A stretch of DNA of 64,000 bases, taken from positions 3,072,501-3,136,500 of the forward strand of contig NZ_CP108494.1 of assembly GCF_041435435.1 (NCBI RefSeq), read 5' to 3'. The notes beneath the pieces are model-generated. The model did no database searches and was not told the DNA's origin. It saw nothing but the letters and a program-made list of their open reading frames with translations. The stretch is from Streptomyces sp. NBC_01241 (GTDB lineage: Bacteria > Actinomycetota > Actinomycetes > Streptomycetales > Streptomycetaceae). Every line of letters starts with the position of its first letter. Position 1 is the stretch's first letter. Below, one piece after another: positions 56,280 through 64,000 of this stretch. The position numbers were made by a program, and so were the translations under genes.

Positions 56280-56921
56280 CTACCGCAGTGCGTCCGCGAC
56301 CTCGCGGGCCGCGTCCACGACGCGGGGGCCGACGCGTTCGGGTACGGAGTCGGCGAGCATCACCACTCCGACGCTGCCCTCGACGCCCGTCACCCCGACC
56401 AGCGCGGCCGCCGCCCCGCTCGCCCCGGCCTCCAGTTCGCCGTGGGTGAGGGTGAAGGCGGTCTCACCCACCGGCTTCTGGCGGGCGGCGAGGATCGCCC
56501 GGCCCGCGGCGCCCCGGTCCAGCGGGTGGCGGAAGCCGGCCCGGTAGGCCACGTGGTAGTCGGTCCAGGTCGGCTCGACGACCGCGACGGCCAGCGCGTC
56601 GCTGCCGTCGACCAGCGTGAGGTGGGCAGTGGCCCCGATGTCCTCCGCGAGGGACCGCAGCGCGGGCAGCGCGGCTTCCCGTACGAGCGGATGGACCTGG
56701 CGGCCCAGGCGCAGCACGCCCAGGCCCACCCTGGCCCGGCCGCCCAGATCCCGGCGTATCAAGGCGTGTTGTTCCAGGGTGGCCAGCAGACGGTAGACCA
56801 CGGTCCGGTTGACGCCGAGTTTGTTGGACAACTCGGTGACGGTCAGGCCGTGGTCGGTGTCGGCGAGCAGTTTGAGGACCCGTAGTCCCCGGTCGAGCGT
56901 CTGGGAGGTCTCCGCGGTCAC
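56280..56921 (-). CDS. IclR-family transcriptional regulator
   Basis: This 213-residue protein has an N-terminal winged helix (QTLDRGLRVLKLLADTDHGLTVTELSNKLGVNRTVVYRLLATLEQHALIRRD) and an IclR effector domain (AYRAGFRHPLDRGAAGRAILAARQKPVGE). The GTG at 56921 follows GAGGAGAGGG. No operon partner; effector unknown. Confidence 0.88.
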   Translation of the reverse strand: MTAETSQTLDRGLRVLKLLADTDHGLTVTELSNKLGVNRTVVYRLLATLEQHALIRRDLGGRARVGLGVLRLGRQVHPLVREAALPALRSLAEDIGATAHLTLVDGSDALAVAVVEPTWTDYHVAYRAGFRHPLDRGAAGRAILAARQKPVGETAFTLTHGELEAGASGAAAALVGVTGVEGSVGVVMLADSVPERVGPRVVDAAREVADALR

Positions 56922-57254
56922 GACGCCCTCTCCTCTGTGGTGAGCGGCGGCGGCTGGTCCCATGGAATGTACGCCGCCGGTCCCAGCGGCGACGTACGGA
57001 GAGGCCGCCGGCCTGGCCAAGGCACCGGCTGCGCTCCGCGGCGGCATTGCCACGGGGCGTTCATTTTTTGGGACAGTAGCGAGCCAGTCCGCTCAGCGGA
57101 AGACCTCGTCCAGAATCCGGGCGTCAGCGGAAGTGGAATTGTGGTGAAGAAGCATAAGCGCCGGTCAGTGGCGCGTCGGCCGACCTGAACGTCTACGCGC
57201 GTCCAGGTCGGCCGACGGCTCGGCAACACTCCGCACACCAGGCGTGAACGGCCG
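56922..57254. other. intergenic region, no gene seen
   Basis: Low-AT spacer with the terminator hairpin at 57175-57216. An ATTGTGGTGAAGAAGCATAA-type short basic ORF near 57138 is not supported. Confidence 0.5.
57175..57216 (-). terminator. terminator of the secreted-protein cluster
   Basis: Perfect 13-base arms (57175-57187 and 57204-57216, GTCGGCCGACCTG) with a 16-base loop, 38 bases beyond the stop of the leftward gene at 57255. Confidence 0.75.
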
Positions 57255-59270
57255 TTAACCCACCGTGAACGACTGCTGCACAATTTTTCCGTTCACGAGC
57301 ACCTCGCAGGCCCTGATCGCCCTCGTCGCGGGGTCGCGGACGGTGAAGTTCAGGGCGAAAGTGCCGTCGAGTCCGATGACCCGGGTGACGTACGGGTCGG
57401 AGGTCTGCTTCCCGTCGGCGGTGCGGCCGGTCACCGACACCGTGGCGACGGGGGCGAAGCCCCGGCCGGTCACCTGGACCACCGTGCCGACGGGCCCCTC
57501 GGGCGGCGACAGCGCGAAGGCCGGCCCGGCGGGGGCGGTCCCGTCCTGGACGGTGAACGCCGCCGTCTCGGTGCGCGGGTTGACGAGGACCTCCCGGACC
57601 CGGATCGCGACGGTGTCGGCGGCGTTGACGGTGAAGGTCTGCGAGAAAGCCCCGTCCAGCCCGACCACCTTGGTCTTCGCCGGATCGGACGTCTGTGATC
57701 CGTCGGCCCGCAGCCCGACGATGGACACGGTGGCCACCTTCGCGAAGCCCTGGCCAAGGACGGTGACGGCGGTGCCCTTCGGGCCTGCCGACGGGGTGAG
57801 GACGACGAAGGTCGGGGCGACGGTCAGCGGGGTGAGGGCCTGCGCTCCCCCGGCGGTGACCTGGAGCGCGTACACGGCGCGCGGGGTGGATCCGGCCACG
57901 GTGACCGTACCGGCGAGCGTTCCGTCCGCGTTGATCCGGAGGGTGGAGCCGCTGATCCGGGCACTGTTGCAGGCGCTGCCGTCGGCGGCGCAGAGCGCGG
58001 CGGAGGGGGTGGTGCCGGTCGGCCAGTCGCCGCCCGAGAGGGTGATCGTCCCGCCGGGTTTGACCTTCGCCGCGCCCGCGGAGAGCGTCGCGGAGGCGTC
58101 GGTCACGGTGAACGGTGTGGTCAGTACGGTGTCCGGGTCGTTGCCCTCGTCGACCTGGATCGAGGTGATGGCCGGGTCGGAGACGGCGAAGTCGACGCTG
58201 AACGTGCCCTCGGCGGTGCTCTTCACGTAGACGGCGGTTTCGTCGAGCGTCGTGCCGCTCGCGTCCAGGCCGACGGTGTTGATCCACCGGTCCTGGAAGT
58301 AGTTGCTGCCGGTGACCTCGATGACGCTGCCCAGCGGGGCGCCGGAACGGGAGAGCGCGATGGTCCGCGGGCCGCCGGGGACGTACGCCTTGACGGTCAG
58401 GGGTGCGGTCGCCTCCTTCGTGCCGTCGCCGACCTTCACCAGGTACGAGCCGTCGGGCACCGTGCCCGCGGCAGCGAGCACCGCGTTTCCGGTCAGTTCG
58501 CCCGAGCCGCTGATCGCGAGGGTGCCGGAGACGAACTTGCCGGGGTCGCAGCCCCCGCCGTCCGCCGCGCACAGGGACGGTACGGGGGTGGCGCCGGCGG
58601 TCCACAGGCTGCCGGACAGGGTGACCGCGGTGGACGGCCGGACGGCGGTGGTCGGCGCGGTCAAAGTGGCGGGCAGGCCCGCGGTGCCCTCGGCGTCCAC
58701 GGTGCCGATGGAGCCGCCGCCGCCGACCACGTCGCACGGGGTCTCGTAGGTGGAGCCGAGCACCTTCGTCCGTGTCAGATTGCGCACCGGGGTGAAGGAG
58801 ATCGGTCCACTCGCGTTGGCGGGGATGATGAAGTCCCCTTCGTACGGCGGGATTTCGATGGGCTTCCCGGACGGGATGTTGAGGTTGATCTGGGGTCCGG
58901 TGACGGTGACCGTGCCGGTCGCGCCGCCCGACATGGCGAAGTCGATGCTGGGGGTGGTGGGCACATCGCTCAGGCTGAGTCCGCTGGTGGCGGGCGACGG
59001 GCCGAGGGTGACCTTGGCGTGGACCTTGCCGCCCGGGTCGACGACGGCCGGCGAGAGGTCGACGCTCATCTGCTGCGGACCGGTGGCCTGACCCTGACCG
59101 GCCGGCAGGGTGCAGTGGACGGTCGGCGTGACGGTGCCGGCGTGGGCGGCGGGGGCGAGTGCGACGGCTCCGCCGGTCCAGACGAGCACGGCTCCGGTGG
59201 TGAGGGCGACGGCCCGGCGAAACACCGCACCCGGCCTTTCCGTTCTTCTCGATCTCGGCAGTAACGACAT
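57255..59270 (-). CDS. secreted multi-module Ig/neocarzinostatin-like protein
   Basis: This 671-residue protein has a signal peptide ending AAHAG near residue 45. An N-terminal beta domain follows (TPTVHCTLPAGQGQATGP, IPPYEGDFIIPANASGPISF). Two neocarzinostatin/Ig-like modules carry small disulfide loops (LCAADGGGCDP, LCAADGSACNS). IPT/TIG-like repeats come next (SPSAGPKGTAVTVLGQGFAKVATVSI, SPPEGPVGTVVQVTGRGFAPVATVSV). It is paralogous to the next gene over residues 46-420. No anchor is evident, so it is secreted; a role in surface or cell-cell binding is speculative. Confidence 0.8.
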   Translation of the reverse strand: MSLLPRSRRTERPGAVFRRAVALTTGAVLVWTGGAVALAPAAHAGTVTPTVHCTLPAGQGQATGPQQMSVDLSPAVVDPGGKVHAKVTLGPSPATSGLSLSDVPTTPSIDFAMSGGATGTVTVTGPQINLNIPSGKPIEIPPYEGDFIIPANASGPISFTPVRNLTRTKVLGSTYETPCDVVGGGGSIGTVDAEGTAGLPATLTAPTTAVRPSTAVTLSGSLWTAGATPVPSLCAADGGGCDPGKFVSGTLAISGSGELTGNAVLAAAGTVPDGSYLVKVGDGTKEATAPLTVKAYVPGGPRTIALSRSGAPLGSVIEVTGSNYFQDRWINTVGLDASGTTLDETAVYVKSTAEGTFSVDFAVSDPAITSIQVDEGNDPDTVLTTPFTVTDASATLSAGAAKVKPGGTITLSGGDWPTGTTPSAALCAADGSACNSARISGSTLRINADGTLAGTVTVAGSTPRAVYALQVTAGGAQALTPLTVAPTFVVLTPSAGPKGTAVTVLGQGFAKVATVSIVGLRADGSQTSDPAKTKVVGLDGAFSQTFTVNAADTVAIRVREVLVNPRTETAAFTVQDGTAPAGPAFALSPPEGPVGTVVQVTGRGFAPVATVSVTGRTADGKQTSDPYVTRVIGLDGTFALNFTVRDPATRAIRACEVLVNGKIVQQSFTVG

Positions 59271-59428
59271 GCGGCTCCTTGGTGATTACGGGAAATCTCC
59301 TGCTACGGGATCTCCGAATTCGACATGGGCGACGCCCGCCTGCTCCTTGCGAAACGGAGCGGGCGGGCGTCTCCGGGTACGCGCCTTTCCTTCCTTTCCC
59401 TGGCGGGCTCTCGGATCCCTGGCGGCCC

Positions 59429-61069
59429 TCAGAGAAGGGTGAGCGTCAGGGTGGCGCTGTAATCTCCGGGCCGGGTGGTTGTGGGTACCGTCAGTACGAG
59501 ATCGGCGTCGGCGTCGAACCGGCCGCCGGTGAACGGGCGGGAGCCGTCCGGATTCATCCGGCAGAGACTCGCCGCCTCGCTCCCGAGCGAGGCGGGCGCT
59601 CCGGCCACCGGCACGCCCACGCTCCCGTTCTGCGCCGCGCACTTGGGCGTCCACCGGACGGCGCTCGCCGGGATGGTGTCCCCGCCGGCGCTGGTGAATC
59701 CGGTGAGGGTGGCGGTCAGGGACCAGCCGCTGTTGACGCCGCGGGCGTCCTCCACCTCGACCCGGTTGAGCCGGGCGCGCTGCACCCCGCTGCCGGTGCC
59801 CAGGACCGTCGTACCGAAGTCGACGGTGTCGCCGTCCTGGACCATGGACAGCGTCCCGGCCCGGACCGAGGTGTTCAGCTTCTGGTCGGCGCTGCCACCG
59901 CCCCCTCCCCCGTCCGTGGTGACGGTGAACGGGCTGGTCCGTACGGTGGCGGGGTCGTTGCCCTCGTCGGCCTGGACGGCGACGACGGCATCGGAGATCA
60001 CGGTGAACTCGACGGCGAACGTGCCGTCCGAGGCGCTCTTGACGTACACCGCGCTGTCATCGAGCCCGGTGCCCGTCGCGTCGAGGCCGATGACATTGAT
60101 CCAGCGGTCCGGGTTGTAGTTCTTTCCGCTGACCGTGATCACGCTGCCGACGGGTCCGCTGCTCCGCGAGAGCGAGATCTCGCGGTCGCCGGCCGCGACG
60201 GCCTTGACGGTGAGGGGAGCGGTGGCTTCCTTCGTGCCGTCGTTGACCTTCACCTCGTACGTGCCGTCCGGCACCGCCCCGGCCTCCGCGAGGGTGGCCG
60301 TGCCGTGCAGCGTTCCGTAGCTGTCGATGGTGAGGGTGTGGCTCCCGAACTTCAGCGGGTCGCAGCCGCCGCCGCCCTTCGCGCAGAGCGAGGGTACGGG
60401 GCTGCCGCCCGGCGTCCAGCCCGAACCACCCAGAGTGACAGGGGTGTTGGGGCGTACGGGGTCGGCGGGGGCAGTCAGGGTGGCGGGCTCGGAGCCGGTG
60501 CCCTCCGCCGTGACGGTGCCGATCGAGCCGCTGCCGTCGACCACGTCGCAGGGCGTCTCGAAGACCGAGCCGAGCACCTTGGTCTGCGTCAGCGTACGGA
60601 CCGGGGCGAAGGAGATCTCCCCCGAGGCGTTCGCGGGGACCAGGAAGTCGCCCTCGTACGGCGGGATTTCGATGGGCGTCCCGGACGGGATGTCCATCGT
60701 GAACTCGGCGCCCCGCACGGTGACGGTGCCGGTGGCCCCGCCCGACATCGCGAGGTCGAGGCTGGGGATGGTCGGCACGTCTTCCAGCGGCAGACCACTG
60801 GTGGCGGGGGACGGACCCAGCGTGACCTTGGCGTGCACCTTGCCACCCGGAGCGACGACCGCGGGCGACAGCTCGACGGTCATCTCCTGCGGGCCGGTCG
60901 CCTCGCCCTGGCCGGCGGGCAGCGTGCAGTGGACGGTCGGGGTGACCGTACCGGCGGCCTGCGACTTCACCGCCCCGGCTGCCTGGGCGGTGGCCCCGAC
61001 ACAGCTCAGGCACAGTACGAAGCAGGCAGCGAGCAGACCGGTCACGCCAGGTCTTCGTCGTCGAATCAC
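59429..61069 (-). CDS. secreted paralogue with WxL-like C-terminal domain
   Basis: This 546-residue protein starts at GTG (61069) behind GGAGGGG; an ATG 15 bases upstream is the alternative. After the signal (LLAACFVLCLSCVGATAQAAG) it shares the N-terminal domain and one neocarzinostatin-like module (LCAKGGGGCDP) with the gene at 57255. It then ends differently: after a Gly linker, VDFGTTVLGTGSGVQRARLNRVEVEDARGVNSGWSLTATLTGF resembles the WxL domain that binds peptidoglycan. So one paralogue may be wall-bound and the other released. Confidence 0.8.
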   Translation of the reverse strand: MIRRRRPGVTGLLAACFVLCLSCVGATAQAAGAVKSQAAGTVTPTVHCTLPAGQGEATGPQEMTVELSPAVVAPGGKVHAKVTLGPSPATSGLPLEDVPTIPSLDLAMSGGATGTVTVRGAEFTMDIPSGTPIEIPPYEGDFLVPANASGEISFAPVRTLTQTKVLGSVFETPCDVVDGSGSIGTVTAEGTGSEPATLTAPADPVRPNTPVTLGGSGWTPGGSPVPSLCAKGGGGCDPLKFGSHTLTIDSYGTLHGTATLAEAGAVPDGTYEVKVNDGTKEATAPLTVKAVAAGDREISLSRSSGPVGSVITVSGKNYNPDRWINVIGLDATGTGLDDSAVYVKSASDGTFAVEFTVISDAVVAVQADEGNDPATVRTSPFTVTTDGGGGGGSADQKLNTSVRAGTLSMVQDGDTVDFGTTVLGTGSGVQRARLNRVEVEDARGVNSGWSLTATLTGFTSAGGDTIPASAVRWTPKCAAQNGSVGVPVAGAPASLGSEAASLCRMNPDGSRPFTGGRFDADADLVLTVPTTTRPGDYSATLTLTLL

Positions 61070-61141
61070 CAGACACCCCTCCATGGCCCATTGATTTGCG
61101 CACATTGAGGAGGTCGCACGCAGAGAAGTCAAGAGAGAATT

Positions 61142-61238
61142 GACTGATCGTCATCCGGAGACTGATCGTTATCTGAAATGCCCGAAAAGCATTTCCGCAG
61201 GTACTTTCCACGCACCTGTTGACATCTCTTGACATCTC
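61142..61238. promoter_or_regulatory. direct-repeat regulatory region between divergent secreted-protein genes
   Basis: GACTGATCGT occurs at 61142-61151 and 61160-61169 (18-base spacing). TTGACATCTC occurs in tandem at 61219-61228 and 61229-61238, each starting with a -35-like TTGACA. The region is AT-richer than its surroundings and feeds both the leftward cluster and the rightward gene. Confidence 0.6.
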
Positions 61239-61357
61239 TGAAGATCACAGTTTCACTGCACCCGACATGCCGGGCCCGGCACGCAGATCCGCAAGAAGAT
61301 CGCAAACGGCGATTTCTTCGAATCCGCGGAATTCAACCGGAAGGAGTTCCTCCCGTC

Positions 61358-61936
61358 ATGTCAATCCCTTCAGTACGGTCATCGGCCGTACGGACGGCGG
61401 CCCCGCACTCGCCGGGCCGAAGACGCCTCCCGTTGGTGCTGGCCGCAGCCTGTGCCGTGGTCGGCGCCCTCGCTCTGGCCCCGACGGCCCAGGCGGTGAC
61501 CCCGGCTTACGTAACGGCCACTTACGACTGCGGAACCTGGGGCCACGGTCAGGCCAGACTGACCCCCGCCGACTCGGGCACGTCCAAGACCATCAAGATC
61601 ACCTCCTCCGAGATCACCATGCCGCCCGGCACCAGTGCCGACCCGAACAGCATCACAGCGACGCTCAAGCTCACCAAGACCTCGGGCGGCGCCACCAGTC
61701 AGGTGCAGTTCTCCGGAAAGCTCAACCCCGGCATGGCCTACCCCAACCCGATCACCCTGGGGCCGCTGAAGCTCACCTCCGGCACCCTGGCCGCGGGTGA
61801 CACCACGAACTCCGTGGTGCTGTCCGGTGCGCCGAGCGCCACCAACTGGTCACTGCAGATCGTGGCCTCGTCCCCGACGTCGGCCACGGTTCCGTGTGTG
61901 GCCACGACCATCCAGTCCGCACCGATCGTCTGGTAG
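61358..61936 (+). CDS. secreted single-domain relative of the cluster
   Basis: This 192-residue protein has a signal peptide ending TAQAV near residue 47 (LPLVLAAACAVVGALALAPTAQA). The mature domain of about 145 residues contains TYDCGTWGHGQARLTPADSGTSKTIKITSSEITMPPGTSADPNSITATLKLTK, with two Cys likely disulfide-bonded. This layout resembles the N-terminal domain of the two divergent paralogues. AAGGAG lies before the ATG. Function unknown. Confidence 0.75.
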   Translation: MSIPSVRSSAVRTAAPHSPGRRRLPLVLAAACAVVGALALAPTAQAVTPAYVTATYDCGTWGHGQARLTPADSGTSKTIKITSSEITMPPGTSADPNSITATLKLTKTSGGATSQVQFSGKLNPGMAYPNPITLGPLKLTSGTLAAGDTTNSVVLSGAPSATNWSLQIVASSPTSATVPCVATTIQSAPIVW

Positions 61937-62117
61937 CCGTCTCGACGTCCCGTCCGTTGTCCGTTCCCTGTCGCGTCCGGCTGCCGCACCCCTCCGCACC
62001 CGGTCCGTACGCGATCCGCACCTGACCCGCACCCCATCCGCACTGACGACGCCGGCCCGGGGCGAGGACTGTTGTCCCCGCCCCGGGCCGGCACCCGTAC
62101 ACCCCTGACGCGCCACC

Positions 62118-63899
62118 TCACGTCATGCGGGTGGCCCACTCCTGGACCTTCTGGATCCGCTGCTGGATCTGCCCGGCCGTCGCCTCCGCGCTCGGCGGCC
62201 CGCCACACACCCGGCGCAGCTCGGTGTGGATCACCCCGTGCGGCTTTCCGCTCTGATGCGTGTATGCCGACACCATCGTGTTGAGCTGCTTGCGCAGCCC
62301 CAGCAGCTGCTTGTGCGTGACCACCGGCCGCGCCTCGGCCGGCTTCTCCAGCAGGTCGGCCTCCCCGGCCGGCTTCTGGCGGCTGTGCGCGATCTGCCGG
62401 GTCTGCCGCTTCTGGAGCAGCAGCTGCACCTGGTCGGGTTCGAGCAGTCCGGGAATCCCCAGGTAGTCCTGCTCCTCCTCGCTCCCGGGGTGGGCCTGCA
62501 TGCCGAATTCGGCACCGTCGTAGAGCACCCGGTCGAAGACCGCGTCGGATTCGAGGGCCTCGAAGGGCAGCTGCTCCTCGGTCTCCTCGTCCTCCAGCTT
62601 CTCGGCGTCGGAGAGGAGCTTGTCCTCCTCCGCGAACGGGTTCTCCTCGTCGCTGCCCTTCTTGGGCTTGTCGAGGACGTGGTCCCGTTCGACCTCCATC
62701 TCGTTGGCGAAGTCGAGCAGCATCGGGATGGTCGGCACGAAGACCGAGGCCGTCTCGCCGCGCCTGCGCGAACGCACGAAACGCCCGACGGCCTGCGCGA
62801 AGAAGAGCGGCGTGGAGATGGTGGTGGCGTACACGCCCACGGCGAGGCGCGGCACGTCGACGCCCTCCGACACCATGCGGACGGCGACCATCCAGCGCGA
62901 TCCGTCCTCGCTGAACTTGTCGATCCTCTTCGACGCGGCCTTCTCGTCGGAGAGGACCACGGTGGCCTTCTCGCCGGTGACCTTCTTCAGGATCTTCGCG
63001 TACTCGCGCGCCGATTCCTGGTCGGTGGCGATGACGAGCCCACCCGCGTCCGGGATGCCCTTGCGGACCTCGGTCAGCCGCTTGTCGGCGGCGCTGAGCA
63101 CATTGGGGATCCAGTCCCCGGTGGGCGACAGGGCGGTGCGCCAGGCCTGTCCGATGGCGTCCTTGGTCATCGGCTCGCCGAGCCGGGCCGCGATCTCGTC
63201 CCCGGCCTTGGTGCGCCAGCGCATGTTGCCGCTGTAGCTGAGGAAGATCACGGGCCGGACGACGCCGTCGGCGAGCGCGTTGCCGTAGCCATAGGTGTAG
63301 TCGGCCGAGGAGCGCCGGATGCCGTCGTTGCCCTCCTCGTACACGACGAAGGGGATCGGGTTGGTGTCGGACCGGAACGGCGTACCGGTGAGCGCGAGCC
63401 GCCGGGTGGCCGGGTCGAACGCCTCCTGGCAGGCCTCGCCCCAGGACTTCGAGTCACCGGCGTGGTGGATCTCGTCGAGGATCACGAGGGTCTTGCGCTG
63501 CTCGCACCGGTTGCGGTGCAGCATCGGCCGGACGCCGACACCCGCGTAGGTGACCGCGACGCCGTCGTACTCCTTGCTCAGCGGGCCCGCGCTGTACTCG
63601 GGGTCGAGCTTGATCCCTATCCGGGCCGCTGCCTCGGCCCACTGCTTCTTCAGATGCTCGGTCGGCGCGACGACGGTGATCTGCTGCACGACGTGGTGGT
63701 GCAGCAGCCATGACGCGAGGGTCAGCGCGAAGGTGGTCTTCCCCGCGCCGGGGGTGGCGACCGCGAGGAAGTCGCGCGGCTGCTCCTGGATGTACTTCTC
63801 CATGGCGCCCTGCTGCCAGGCTCGCAGCTTGCCGGCCGTGCCCCAGGGGGCGCGGCCGGGATAGGCGGGTGAGAGGTGGTGGGAGGCGGTAGTAGTCAC
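62118..63899 (-). CDS. DEAD/DEAH-box helicase
   Basis: This 593-residue superfamily 2 helicase has Walker A LAVATPGAGKTT near residue 50, motif II LVILDEIHHAG near 140, ALTGTPFRSD (motif III), and motifs V/VI in MVSEGVDVPRLAVGVYATTISTPLFFAQAVGRFVRSRRRGE. The C-terminal 180 residues are acidic then helical (LLQKRQTRQIAHSRQKPAGEADLLEKP). The GTG at 63899 is the start; GGAGA lies only 3 bases before it. It unwinds DNA or RNA; no nuclease or phage-defence partner adjoins it within the window. Bases 63900-64000 show only upstream sequence. Confidence 0.9.
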   Translation of the reverse strand: MTTTASHHLSPAYPGRAPWGTAGKLRAWQQGAMEKYIQEQPRDFLAVATPGAGKTTFALTLASWLLHHHVVQQITVVAPTEHLKKQWAEAAARIGIKLDPEYSAGPLSKEYDGVAVTYAGVGVRPMLHRNRCEQRKTLVILDEIHHAGDSKSWGEACQEAFDPATRRLALTGTPFRSDTNPIPFVVYEEGNDGIRRSSADYTYGYGNALADGVVRPVIFLSYSGNMRWRTKAGDEIAARLGEPMTKDAIGQAWRTALSPTGDWIPNVLSAADKRLTEVRKGIPDAGGLVIATDQESAREYAKILKKVTGEKATVVLSDEKAASKRIDKFSEDGSRWMVAVRMVSEGVDVPRLAVGVYATTISTPLFFAQAVGRFVRSRRRGETASVFVPTIPMLLDFANEMEVERDHVLDKPKKGSDEENPFAEEDKLLSDAEKLEDEETEEQLPFEALESDAVFDRVLYDGAEFGMQAHPGSEEEQDYLGIPGLLEPDQVQLLLQKRQTRQIAHSRQKPAGEADLLEKPAEARPVVTHKQLLGLRKQLNTMVSAYTHQSGKPHGVIHTELRRVCGGPPSAEATAGQIQQRIQKVQEWATRMT

Positions 63900-64000
63900 G
63901 GTCTCCGGTTCGGGTCTCTCGGGTACGTGGGGCGCTGCCCGTACGGGCCGGGACGGACTCGTACGCGATACGACAACCGGGCCACCCTACCGGGGAGCCC

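Noticed and set aside
56937..57188. Short plus-strand ORFs near the IclR gene
   Set aside because: Low-complexity text and no start signal; the end coincides with a hairpin arm.
62118..63899. Phage-defence island at the helicase
   Set aside because: The helicase has no nuclease, methylase or other defence partner within the window; the neighbours are secreted proteins.

Overview
The window is high-GC DNA (roughly 70% by eye) with long, tightly packed genes, many GTG starts, GC-rich hairpin terminators and strong third-position GC bias. It contains an SsgA-like sporulation regulator, DasR-type operators at N-acetylglucosamine PTS genes, DUF1707, DUF3618, DUF2017 and RDD proteins, and a CysO/CysM/Mec cysteine module. 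Together these point to a Streptomyces chromosome. From about 17 kb onward the gene order resembles, from memory, the S. coelicolor core region around the nagE genes, clpS, ssgG and hppD. No rRNA, CRISPR array, intact insertion sequence, prophage or recognisable biosynthetic cluster is present.

Layout. 0-8.5 kb: an esterase relic, a small secreted I36/crystallin-like protein, an FMN reductase, a lipoprotein, a translationally coupled MFS-TetR pair with a palindromic operator, a small membrane protein, a DUF445 protein, a secreted GDSL hydrolase and a DUF1707 protein. 8.5-15.9 kb: a three-gene ABC-2 exporter, a class A penicillin-binding protein, a guanidine-III riboswitch in front of a SugE/Gdx exporter, a GroES-like protein, a DUF3618 protein and Bcp peroxidase. 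16.2-19.4 kb: an HNH endonuclease gene broken by a 17-bp tandem duplication, tRNA-Leu(UAG), RdgB, a lipoprotein and RNase PH. 19.5-22.9 kb: the GlcNAc PTS (EIIB plus two EIIC) with dre operators. 22.9-29.5 kb, nearly all on the minus strand: an MBL hydrolase, a membrane-anchored MazF/PemK-like protein (plus strand), then cysM, cysO, a cysteine leader peptide, mec, an amino-acid permease, DUF2017 and clpS. 29.5-41.9 kb: pncB, pncA, an M6 metalloprotease, two RDD proteins flanking a MITE-like inverted-repeat element, ssgG, a GlcD-like oxidase and a TPR protein.

42-46 kb carries what looks like an accessory copper/oxidase pair (a multicopper oxidase and a DUF305-beta-propeller lipoprotein). 46-53 kb: a double GNAT protein, hppD with a divergent Lrp regulator, and a four-gene OpuC-type quaternary-amine ABC importer. 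53-57 kb: an ArsR-type regulator, a small ORF and an MFS exporter in one operon behind a TTGCAAAG palindrome, then a Lon-like secreted protease and an IclR regulator. 57-62 kb: three related secreted proteins, two with Ig/neocarzinostatin-like modules and one ending in a WxL-like domain. The window ends with a DEAD/DEAH helicase.

Functional links read from the sequence are these. GlcNAc uptake is under DasR-type control. The CysO thiocarboxylate route (cysO-cysM with Mec) sits behind a Cys-containing leader peptide. Guanidine export is under riboswitch control. Several regulator-transporter pairs have visible palindromic operators. The most unusual items are the HNH gene disrupted by an exact tandem duplication, the MITE-like element, the membrane-tethered MazF-fold protein with no antitoxin beside it, the DUF305-propeller/oxidase pair and the three-gene secreted-protein cluster.
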